Origin: an uncultured Propionibacterium sp.
Lineage (GTDB): Bacteria > Actinomycetota > Actinomycetes > Propionibacteriales > Propionibacteriaceae
Direction: 5' to 3'
Length of the DNA: 64,000 nt
NCBI GenBank assembly: GCA_938036835.1
Contig: CALHWB010000054.1
Coordinates: forward strand, 62,001-126,000
This document shows, one piece after another, positions 57,419-64,000 of the stretch; within the stretch, counting starts at the first letter, position 1; each line of letters starts with the position of its first letter. The notes below the pieces were generated by a model. It saw nothing but the letters and a program-made list of their open reading frames with translations. It did no database searches and had not been told where the DNA came from. A program made the position numbers and the translations under genes.

Positions 57419-58852
57419 TCACAATCCAAGGTCATGCAACCGGTGCAGGGTTGCGTCCAATTCGGTGGGCAGCCGGGTATAGACCGGCAGCAGCCTGCGG
57501 TAGATCCGAACCGCATCGGGTACCGGGTGGAAGGTGGCACCCGGGTGCACCATGGCGGTGACGGCCTGCCGAAAATCCGGATGGATCCCGGCCGCGACCG
57601 CTGCGCAGATGGCCGCGCCCAGGCCGGCACCGCTGGTCACCGCGGTGCGGCTGGCTGGCAGCTCGAAGACATCGGCGACGATCTGCATCATCGGATCGCT
57701 GGCCGATCCGCCCCCGGCAACGAGTATCGAGGTTGCCTTGCGGTTCGCGGCGGCCAGCAGCGCTTCGGTGCGCTGTCGCATGGTCAACGCGATGCCTTCC
57801 AGGATCGAGCGATACATCTCGGGCCAACCGTGCCGGGCATCGAAACCGATCATTCCGCCCCGCCGTTGCGGCTGGTCGGTGGGCGCCAGCCAATCGAGCA
57901 GTGTCAGCAGGCCCCGCGATCCGGGAGGCACCTGCGCGGCGGCCCGGTTCATGATCTCCTCGCTGGCCACCCCGGCCGTGGCCGCACGCTGCGATAGTTC
58001 CGTGCCGACCAGGTCACGCAACCAGGACAGGGTGGCCAGGCCTCGCCGGATGCCGCTGCTCTCGTCTAGATAGCGGTGCGGCAGGCAGGCGAAATTGGTC
58101 CAGCGATCGGGGCCGTCGGGAAGGTGTGCGGTCGCCGGCCGCAGCGCCGCGATATAGGTACCCAGTGAGAGCATCAGCTGGTCAGGGTCTAGCAGGCCAT
58201 TGCCCAGGGCCTCCACTGCCTTGTCGTTCGCGGTGGCCACCACCGGTATCCCGGCCGGCAGGCCGGTGGCCCGGGCGGCGGCGGTGGTGATCCGGCCGAG
58301 CACCTCCCCGGGCAGCACCAGCTCGGCGAGTCCCTCGGGGCGCAGGCCCATCCCGGCCAGGCGCCCGGCATCGTGTGTCCAATCCCAGGTGGTGCGGTCG
58401 ATGGGCCAGATGCCGGCGTAGTTGGCCGCCGAATCGATCACCCGGCCGGTCAGCCTGGCTGTCAGATAGGCCGAAGCCGCGGTCACCCATTCGACCCCCG
58501 GGGTAGGTGGCTGCGGCTGGCCGACCCGCTCGTCCATCCAGCTCAGGACCGGGGCCGCCAGGCTGCCGTCGCCGCGCAGCAGCGCACGGCAGAATCGGAT
58601 GCTGCACAGGCCCGCCGCGGCCACATCGCGAACGCGTTCGCCGAGCTGCGCCATTGCGGCCCGCGAGGCGGTCCGCAGCGAGTCCCATAGATCGTCATCG
58701 GGGTGCTCGAACCGGCCCGGGCCCGGCATCGCCATTGGACGCAGCCTGCACACCCCTTGGGCGATGACGCGTCCCGAGACGTCGAAGGCCAGCACCTTGG
58801 TGCTTTGGGTGCCGCCATCTATGCCGATCAGGAGTCGTTCGTCGCCGGTCAT
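57419..58852 (-). CDS. FGGY-family carbohydrate kinase (xylulokinase-like)
   Basis: 477 residues from ATG 58852. The two FGGY actin-like lobes are seen: phosphate loop LLIGIDGGTQSTKVLAFDVS (residues 8-27), ADP-lobe IPVVATANDKAVEALGNGLL with the presumed catalytic Asp, MLSLGTYIAAL, and SILVAGGGSASDPMMQIVAD with FELPASRTAVTSGAGLGAAI. Phosphorylates a polyol, ketose or related compound. The substrate pocket (CSIRFCRALLRGDGSLAAPV) differs from xylulokinase consensus, so the substrate is open. Its ATG overlaps the stop of the SDR (ATGA), coupling reduction or oxidation of the substrate to its phosphorylation. Confidence 0.9.
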   Translation of the reverse strand: MTGDERLLIGIDGGTQSTKVLAFDVSGRVIAQGVCRLRPMAMPGPGRFEHPDDDLWDSLRTASRAAMAQLGERVRDVAAAGLCSIRFCRALLRGDGSLAAPVLSWMDERVGQPQPPTPGVEWVTAASAYLTARLTGRVIDSAANYAGIWPIDRTTWDWTHDAGRLAGMGLRPEGLAELVLPGEVLGRITTAAARATGLPAGIPVVATANDKAVEALGNGLLDPDQLMLSLGTYIAALRPATAHLPDGPDRWTNFACLPHRYLDESSGIRRGLATLSWLRDLVGTELSQRAATAGVASEEIMNRAAAQVPPGSRGLLTLLDWLAPTDQPQRRGGMIGFDARHGWPEMYRSILEGIALTMRQRTEALLAAANRKATSILVAGGGSASDPMMQIVADVFELPASRTAVTSGAGLGAAICAAVAAGIHPDFRQAVTAMVHPGATFHPVPDAVRIYRRLLPVYTRLPTELDATLHRLHDLGL

Positions 58853-59625
58853 CGCACCAGGTATCCGCCGTCGACCACCAGCAACTGCCCGTTCACGTAG
58901 TTCGAGGCATCGCTGCACAGGAACACCACCGGCCCCATCAGGTCGCCCGGCTCGCCCCAACGGCCGGCCGGAATACGGTCTAGTACGCGCCGGGCGGCCG
59001 CTGGGTCGGCTCTGGTCGGTGCGGTGATCGCGGTCGCGTAGTAGCCCGGTGCCAGCCCGTTGACCTGGATGCCGTCGGCGGCCAACTCGTCGCAGTAGGC
59101 ACGGGTTAACCCGGCCAAGGCGTGCTTGGTGGCGGCATAGGCCGGGGAGGACCGCCCGCCCAGGAAGGAAAACAGCGAGCAGATGTTCACTATCTTGCCG
59201 TGGCCCTGGGCGCGCATGGCCGGTATGACCGCGTGACTCATCTCGAAGACCGCGGTCAGGTTCAGCGCCACCATTGGATCCCATTTGTCGCGGCCAAAGC
59301 CTTCGACGTCGTCCAACAGGCATATGCCGGCGTTGTTGATCAAGATGTCGATGCGGCCGAATCCGGCCAGGCAGGCATCCACCACCCGTTGGGGTACCCC
59401 GGGTTCGGCGAGGTCGGCTGCTAGGTACTCAAACCGCCGGCCGGCTGCGGCCACCAGGGCAGCGGTCTGGCCGTCGTCGGGGGCCAGGCTGGGGACGAAG
59501 ACATCGGCGCCGGCCCTAGCCAGCGCCACGCTGTAGGCCTGCCCGAGCCCGGTATTGCCGCCGGTCACGATGGCCACCCGGCCGGTCAAGGCGAATGATC
59601 CCAGGTCGAAACCGCCGAGTCCCAT
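58849..59625 (-). CDS. Short-chain dehydrogenase/reductase (2-deoxy-D-gluconate dehydrogenase-like)
   Basis: 258 residues. Classical SDR: TGRVAIVTGGNTGLGQAYSV (cofactor loop TGGNTGLG), Asp-free second strand DVFVPSLAPD, NNAGICLLDDVEGF, catalytic Ser in VNICSLFSFLGGRSS, Tyr and Lys in SPAYAATKHALAGLTRAYCD, and the end QLLVVDGGYLVR. Resembles KduD-type sugar and polyol dehydrogenases. First gene of the operon SDR-kinase-flavoprotein-BCCT; would oxidise a hydroxyl of the imported compound or reduce a keto group. Confidence 0.93.
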   Translation of the reverse strand: MGLGGFDLGSFALTGRVAIVTGGNTGLGQAYSVALARAGADVFVPSLAPDDGQTAALVAAAGRRFEYLAADLAEPGVPQRVVDACLAGFGRIDILINNAGICLLDDVEGFGRDKWDPMVALNLTAVFEMSHAVIPAMRAQGHGKIVNICSLFSFLGGRSSPAYAATKHALAGLTRAYCDELAADGIQVNGLAPGYYATAITAPTRADPAAARRVLDRIPAGRWGEPGDLMGPVVFLCSDASNYVNGQLLVVDGGYLVR

Positions 59626-59685
59626 GTTTGATCCCCTCGTTGGGCAAACGAAGAAGAACAGCCGGACCCCCTTCGGCGGGGGATC

Positions 59686-59702
59686 CCATCGCCGTTCGAT
59701 GG
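59686..59702. promoter_or_regulatory. Putative operator upstream of the SDR operon (CCATCG-N5-CGATGG)
   Basis: A perfect 6-bp dyad with a 5-bp spacer lies about 60 bp upstream of the SDR start in a 240-bp non-coding region. A second structure nearby, CCCC-TTCGGC-GGGG (59667-59682), could form an mRNA hairpin in the leader. The unit has no linked regulator gene, so the binding protein is unknown. Confidence 0.4.
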
Positions 59703-59865
59703 CCTTAGGCTATTGCGGCTGAACCGTTCTTCTGCTGTGGCTTAGGCGAGTTTAGGCGTGCCCGGGAATCGCGTCAACGGCCCAGCCACCCTGCCGCCTG
59801 TCGCCCGTGGCGGGGTGGCTGTTGACGGGCCGCAGGCCAGGAATGCCGTAACGGTTGGTTCGGGG

Positions 59866-60519
59866 TTAGGCATCACGCCACAGTCCGTGCCAGGCGACCC
59901 CGAGATCCAACAGCATCTGGCGCACCAGCGGCAGCGAGATGCCGACCACATTGTGCGGGTCCCCGGTGATGCGGGTCACGAATGCGCCGCCGAAGCCGTC
60001 GATGGTGAACCCGCCGGCCACCCGTTGAGGCTCTCCGGTGGCTGCGTAGGCGGCGATCTCGGCATCGGTGAGGTCGGCGAAGGTGACCCCGGTCTCGGCG
60101 ACCCGCACCTGATGGCGCACCTCGTCCGGGCCGTTCACCAAGGCGACATAGTGCCCGGTGTGCAACAGCCCCTGGCGGCCCCGCATGCGATACCAGCGCA
60201 CGATGGCAGCCTCCGGAGTGCCGGGCTTGCCGTGCACCCGGCCTTCGATTTCCAGCATAGAGTCGCAGGCCAGCAACACCAGCGGCCCTTCGGTGAGCAG
60301 ACCGGTTGCGGGCAATCCCGAGAGCACGGATTCGCCCTTCAACCGGGCGAGTTCGGCGGTGAGTTCGGGAGCGCCCGGCAGATGCACCGACTCCTCGTCC
60401 ACCTTGGGTTCGATGACCACCGGGTCTAGACCGGCCTGCCGCAGGGTTTGCAGTCGGGCCGGTGAGCTGGACCCCAGCACAACCCGATGAGGTTGCAGAA
60501 TGCAAGCAGGTTTCGGCAC
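59866..60519 (-). CDS. maf: Maf-like nucleotide pyrophosphatase
   Basis: 217 residues. HRVVLGSSSPARLQTLRQAG carries the SxSPRR-type phosphate motif (here SSPAR), then KVDEESVHLPG, LLACDSMLEIEGRVHGKPGT with the catalytic Asp and the GKP turn, and GGFTIDGFGGAFVTRITGDP then NVVGISLPLVRQML, all Maf/HAM1-superfamily marks. Hydrolyses non-canonical or modified nucleotides (dTTP/UTP-type). Sits beside acyl-CoA carboxylase genes as in M. tuberculosis (Rv3282 next to accD5-accE5). Confidence 0.94.
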   Translation of the reverse strand: MPKPACILQPHRVVLGSSSPARLQTLRQAGLDPVVIEPKVDEESVHLPGAPELTAELARLKGESVLSGLPATGLLTEGPLVLLACDSMLEIEGRVHGKPGTPEAAIVRWYRMRGRQGLLHTGHYVALVNGPDEVRHQVRVAETGVTFADLTDAEIAAYAATGEPQRVAGGFTIDGFGGAFVTRITGDPHNVVGISLPLVRQMLLDLGVAWHGLWRDA

Positions 60520-60640
60520 GCCTCCATGCTAGTGGCTCGCATAGTCTCACCGGAGAACTGCCATGCGGTATACCGCCATCGGTAGCCGCGGCCGGGGCTG
60601 GCCTGCGGCCGGATGCCGGGTCGGCCGTTGCCCGGCCCGG

Positions 60641-60847
60641 TCATCGTAGGCTGCCGCGCCAGGCCTCCGGCCCATACACGAAAGGCTGCCGCACACGTCG
60701 CCAATAGGAGTTCCACCCACCGGCCATCGGCCGATCGGTGTTGGGCCTGGCCGGTCCCGGGGCCGCCAGCTCGACCGCCAACACCACCATGACCGCGGCG
60801 AGTTCCGCCTCGCCGGGTCGTCCGCGCTGGATCTGGAACCCAGTCAC
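60641..60847 (-). CDS. Acyl-CoA carboxylase epsilon subunit
   Basis: 68 residues. The start overlaps the beta-subunit stop (ATGA). Pattern [20 protein letters not shown] followed by a variable Pro-rich spacer and the Trp/Arg-rich end [20 protein letters not shown] is that of actinobacterial AccE/PccE proteins (PF13822). Small epsilon subunits stabilise the alpha-beta complex and raise activity toward propionyl-CoA. Position directly after the beta gene and before maf agrees with accD5-accE5-maf synteny. Confidence 0.88.
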   Translation of the reverse strand: MTGFQIQRGRPGEAELAAVMVVLAVELAAPGPARPNTDRPMAGGWNSYWRRVRQPFVYGPEAWRGSLR

Positions 60848-62421
60848 AGCGGAATATTCCCATGTTTCTTGGGCGGTAGGGCTTCCCGCTTGGTGCGTAG
60901 CAGTCGTAGGAATCGGATGACCTGCGAACGGGTCTGGTGCGGGTAGATCACCTGATCGACGTAGCCGCGCTCGGCCGCGATATAGGGGTTGGCCAGGGTA
61001 CGGTTGTATTCGTCCGCCAACTCGATGGCTTTGCTATCGGGATCGTCTACGGCCGCTAACTCCCTGCGGTACAGCACCTTTACGGCTCCTTCCGCTCCCA
61101 TCACCGCTATCTGAGCGGTCGGCCAGGCCAGGTTGATGTCGGCCCCCAGATGCTTGGAACCCATCACAATATAGGCGCCGCCATAGGCCTTTCGGGTGAT
61201 CACGGTCAGCAGAGGAACCGATGCCTCGGCATAGGCGTAGATCAGTTTGGCGCCCCGCCGGATGATGCCATCGTGTTCCTGTTCGACCCCAGGCAGGAAA
61301 CCGGGGACATCGACGAAGGTGAGCACCGGGATGTTGAACGCATCGCAGGTGCGAACGAATCGGGCGGCCTTCTCGGCGGCCCGGGTGTCCAGACAGCCGG
61401 CCAGCACCATGGGCTGGTTCGCCACGATGCCGATCGAGCGACCCTCGATCCGGCCGAAACCGCAGACGATGTTTGGTGCGTACAGCGACATGATCTCCAG
61501 GAACTCGTCATCGTCCAGCACGGTGCGGATCACATCGTGCATGTCGTAGGCGTGGGCTGGATTATCGGGAATCAGCTTGTCCAGGGTCCGGTCGTGATCG
61601 GTGAAGTCCAGATCGGCGATCTCGGCGAACTCATAGACCGGGGCGTCCTCCAGATTGTTCTGGGGCAGGTAGGTGATCAGTTCCCGCACATATTCCAGGG
61701 CATCGGCCTCGTCGGCGGCCAGGTAGTGGGCGTTGCCGGCCCGGCTGTTGTGGGTACGCCCGCCGCCCAATTCCTCCATCGACACGTCCTCGCCGGTGAC
61801 CGCCCTGATCACTTCGGGACCGGTGATGAACATCTGGCTGGTCTGATCGACCATGACGATGAAATCGGTCAGGGCGGGGGAGTAGACATGGCCACCGGCG
61901 GCAGCCCCCATGATCAGGCTGACCTGCGGGATCACCCCGGAGGCCAGCACATTGCGGTGGAAGATGTCGCCGTAGGCTCCCAGGGCGACCACGCCCTCCT
62001 GGATGCGGGCACCGCCACCCTCGTTGATGCCGATCAGCGGGCATCCGGTGGTGGTGGCAAAATCGATGATCTTGGCGATCTTCGCGCCGTAGACTTCACC
62101 CAGGGAACCCCCAAAGACGCCGACGTCTTGGCTGAACACGCAGACCGGCCGGCCGTGGATGGCTCCCACGCCGATGATGACGCCATCGCCGTAGGGATGC
62201 TTGCCAGCCATGCCGAAGGCGGTGCTGCGATGCCGGGCGAATTCGTCCATCTCGGTGAAGCTGCCCTCGTCCAGCAGCGACTGAAGGCGCTCGCGGGCGG
62301 TCATCTTACCGCGGGCATGCTGTTTCTCCACCGCCTGTGTGCTGGCTGAATGGATGGCCTGCTCGACGCGGTTACCCAGGTCAGCCAGCTTGCCGGCGGT
62401 TGAACTCAGATCGGGCCCCAT
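60844..62421 (-). CDS. Acyl-CoA (propionyl-/acetyl-CoA) carboxylase beta subunit
   Basis: 525 residues from ATG 62421 ([18 protein letters not shown], agreeing with homologue starts; longer starts at 62433 and 62448 lack ribosome sites). Carboxyltransferase N and C halves: [40 protein letters not shown] (oxyanion hole), [40 protein letters not shown] and [20 protein letters not shown] (second oxyanion hole). AccD5/PccB-like. Transfers carboxyl from the biotinylated alpha subunit to propionyl- or acetyl-CoA, making methylmalonyl- or malonyl-CoA. A related fold occurs in methylmalonyl-CoA carboxyltransferase 12S, so that alternative is possible. Divergent from birA. Confidence 0.94.
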   Translation of the reverse strand: MGPDLSSTAGKLADLGNRVEQAIHSASTQAVEKQHARGKMTARERLQSLLDEGSFTEMDEFARHRSTAFGMAGKHPYGDGVIIGVGAIHGRPVCVFSQDVGVFGGSLGEVYGAKIAKIIDFATTTGCPLIGINEGGGARIQEGVVALGAYGDIFHRNVLASGVIPQVSLIMGAAAGGHVYSPALTDFIVMVDQTSQMFITGPEVIRAVTGEDVSMEELGGGRTHNSRAGNAHYLAADEADALEYVRELITYLPQNNLEDAPVYEFAEIADLDFTDHDRTLDKLIPDNPAHAYDMHDVIRTVLDDDEFLEIMSLYAPNIVCGFGRIEGRSIGIVANQPMVLAGCLDTRAAEKAARFVRTCDAFNIPVLTFVDVPGFLPGVEQEHDGIIRRGAKLIYAYAEASVPLLTVITRKAYGGAYIVMGSKHLGADINLAWPTAQIAVMGAEGAVKVLYRRELAAVDDPDSKAIELADEYNRTLANPYIAAERGYVDQVIYPHQTRSQVIRFLRLLRTKREALPPKKHGNIPL

Positions 62422-62710
62422 ACCCGACAACATAGTCACAACAAGCACTGTCCGGTCGTGGTTGACGGTACTCGTCCGATCCGATCGCCGGTGGGCTCGT
62501 CGCGGGCGGAGCAGGCCCGCCCATGCCGGTCGTGGCTGCCCTGCTGCCGTTGCACAGGCCTCTGGCGGGTCCGTCCGCCGGGTAGCGGTGCCGGCCTGCG
62601 GGCCACCAGCGGCCAGCGACTGGCTAGGTGCGGGCCGGCGGACGGGGAAACGATCGGCTTTGCACCGGGCCCGGATCGCCGGCTGGAAAACCGGGTTCTA
62701 GGCTTCGATC

Positions 62711-63502
62711 ATGATCAGCTGCCAGCCGACCGATCCGGTCCGGATTACCGAACTGCTGAATGATCCCCGCCGATGGCAGGTACGCTGCGTGTCGGCCACT
62801 GGCTCCACCAATGCCGATCTGGCAGCGGCCGCCCGGGCCGGCGAGCCGGCCGGGATGGTACTGGTGGCCGATCAGCAGACTGCGGGCCGGGGCCGGTTCG
62901 AGCGGGTCTGGGAGTCGCCGCCGGGGGTTTCGGTTGCGATGTCGATACTGCTGCGTCCCAGCCGGCAGACCAGCACCTGGGGTTGGCTGTCGCTGCTGGT
63001 CGGGGTGGCCGTGACCGGGGCACTGCGTGAGCTGGGTGGGGGTGAGCGGGTCGGATTGAAGTGGCCGAACGATGCCCTGATCGACGACCGCAAGATCTGC
63101 GGCATCCTGTGCGAACTGGTCAACACACCCCAGGGGGACGCGGCCGTGTGCGGCTGGGGGATCAACCTGGCAATGACCGCCGGACAATTGCCGACCCCGC
63201 AGGCGACCAGCCTGCTGGTCGCCGGGCTGTCGATCGATAAGGAAGCGCTCATCGCAGCCATCCTCGACCGGCTTGCCGAGTTGGTGGACCGCTGGGATGC
63301 CGGCGAGGACCTATCGGCCGAGTTCGCGCGTTCCTGTCAAACCATCGGCCGCGAAGTGCGGGTATATCTCGACCGGCAGGCACCGGACTCGGCCAGCGTC
63401 ACGGGCCGGGCGGTGGGTATCGGCCCGCATGGGGAACTGCTGGTCGAGATCGCCGGTCGAGTGGAAACCTTCCCCGTCGGGGATGTGGTGCATTTGCGCT
63501 GA
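62711..63502 (+). CDS. birA: Biotin-[acetyl-CoA-carboxylase] ligase (monofunctional)
   Basis: 263 residues with no N-terminal helix-turn-helix, so a class I ligase without repressor function. Catalytic domain: VSATGSTNADLAAAARAGEP, ADQQTAGRGRFERVWESPPG (biotinyl-AMP loop), LKWPNDALIDDRKICGILCE and the BPL C-terminal cap (VTGRAVGIGPHGELLVEIAG). Attaches biotin to the carboxylase alpha subunit. Divergent from the beta subunit gene, the birA-accD5 arrangement conserved in actinobacteria. Confidence 0.95.
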   Translation: MISCQPTDPVRITELLNDPRRWQVRCVSATGSTNADLAAAARAGEPAGMVLVADQQTAGRGRFERVWESPPGVSVAMSILLRPSRQTSTWGWLSLLVGVAVTGALRELGGGERVGLKWPNDALIDDRKICGILCELVNTPQGDAAVCGWGINLAMTAGQLPTPQATSLLVAGLSIDKEALIAAILDRLAELVDRWDAGEDLSAEFARSCQTIGREVRVYLDRQAPDSASVTGRAVGIGPHGELLVEIAGRVETFPVGDVVHLR

Positions 63503-63597
63503 CCGCCGGCGGTCCGGGGACGCCGGATCGCCGGCGGAGCCTGGCTGGCGGGAGCAGGCCCACCATGCATCGCTGCGGCGACCCGGCAGCAGCGCGA

Positions 63598-64000
63598 TCA
63601 GAGCACCTCGACCGGCAGCGGTTGAATGATCACTCCGCCGCTGGCGGGTTCATCGCTGGCCGCGAGACTCCACGCCCCGGCTCCGGAGCGTTCGGCGACC
63701 GCACTCGTCAGGTCACCGTCCAGCCAGTGCAGTGCGACGCCATCCTCAACCGCGTAGCCGCCGGGCAGGGAGCCGTCGGCCACCGCATCGGTATAGGCAG
63801 GCTGGCGTTGCGGTTCACCGCTCCAGTGGGGGCAGAAGCTGCCGGGCAGCACGGCCAGGCCGTTGAGCATCGGCCGCAGATCGCCGAAGGAGTCGGTGAG
63901 GTAGCCGCTATACCAGCAGCTGGCGCCCGCCGACTGCCCGGCAAGCACCACTCGGCGTTCGCTCGCGACCATCCGGGCCAGCACCTGATCCACGCCATGG
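63598..64000 (-). CDS. Peptidase S51 family protein (peptidase E/cyanophycinase-like), partial
   Basis: The C-terminal 133 residues of a gene whose start lies beyond the right edge. RRVVLAGQSAGASCWYSGYL has the nucleophile elbow GQSAGA with the catalytic Ser and the following Cys-Trp typical of dipeptidase E; PGSFCPHWSGEPQRQPAY gives the conserved CPHxD-like region. The end VALHWLDGDLTSAVAERSGA is consistent. Cleaves Asp-X dipeptides in characterised members. Convergent with birA. Confidence 0.82.
   Translation of the reverse strand, partial: HGVDQVLARMVASERRVVLAGQSAGASCWYSGYLTDSFGDLRPMLNGLAVLPGSFCPHWSGEPQRQPAYTDAVADGSLPGGYAVEDGVALHWLDGDLTSAVAERSGAGAWSLAASDEPASGGVIIQPLPVEVL

Noticed and set aside
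61150..62349. 399-codon plus-strand frame opposite the carboxylase beta subunit
   Set aside because: Antisense shadow of a conserved gene, with Gly/His-rich meaningless composition.

Overview
The window is GC-rich DNA from a high-GC Gram-positive bacterium (Actinomycetota). From about 10.3 kb onward the gene content and order point to the Propionibacteriaceae or close relatives: PspC-type envelope stress genes, pcrA/purN/purH/folD/DUF3017/mdh synteny, a biotin-dependent acyl-CoA carboxylase set (alpha, beta, epsilon, birA, maf), a large pyruvate:ferredoxin oxidoreductase and monomeric-style actinobacterial housekeeping genes. The family assignment is inference from gene content; no rRNA or tRNA gene was recognised.

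Region 1 (1-9.6 kb) is unlike the rest. It holds genes typical of gut Coriobacteriia (MerR with alpha/beta hydrolase, L-2-amino-thiazoline-4-carboxylate hydrolase, XRE regulator with zinc ribbon, aldo/keto reductase, flavodoxin-fold enzymes). At least seven loci are broken by frameshifts, stops or deletions (AlbA_2 regulator, Fic, a small DNA-binding-like protein, flavodoxin, NAD(P)H oxidoreductase, SDR, ABC-F). It reads as an acquired and decaying island, although a chimeric assembly cannot be excluded from sequence alone.

Region 2 (9.6-16.1 kb): a gene-poor junction, then a glycine-rich protein with an EspC-like helical tail, and a divergent envelope-stress module of three PspC/toast-rack-like membrane proteins opposite a PspC-fused histidine kinase and its LuxR-type response regulator. 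Region 3 (16.2-24.5 kb): pcrA, a vestige of sucC where sucCD normally sits, a DUF6350 membrane protein, purN-purH-folD-DUF3017, and mdh facing them.

Region 4 (24.8-33.6 kb): a sugar-uptake and catabolism cluster. A DeoR repressor and PfkB kinase are read divergently from an ABC importer (lipoprotein, double ATPase, two permeases), a 6-phospho-3-hexuloisomerase-like SIS protein and a class II aldolase; the sugar is not evident. Region 5 (33.7-51.6 kb): mostly housekeeping genes (purU, icd, CBS/CorC membrane protein, APH-like kinase, trpB2, BMP-family lipoprotein, cdd, RNase HI fusion, metG, PEBP, ilvA, nifJ, 2'-5' RNA ligase-like), with a vestigial Sir2 C-terminus overlapping the ilvA start.

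Region 6 (51.7-63.5 kb): the acyl-CoA carboxylase locus. The alpha subunit and a NUDIX gene are separated from maf-epsilon-beta-birA by a four-gene operon (SDR, FGGY kinase, alkyl-DHAP-synthase-like flavoprotein, BCCT carrier). That operon looks like an insertion into a conserved neighbourhood and is the best candidate here for an undescribed catabolic pathway. A peptidase S51-family gene runs off the right end.
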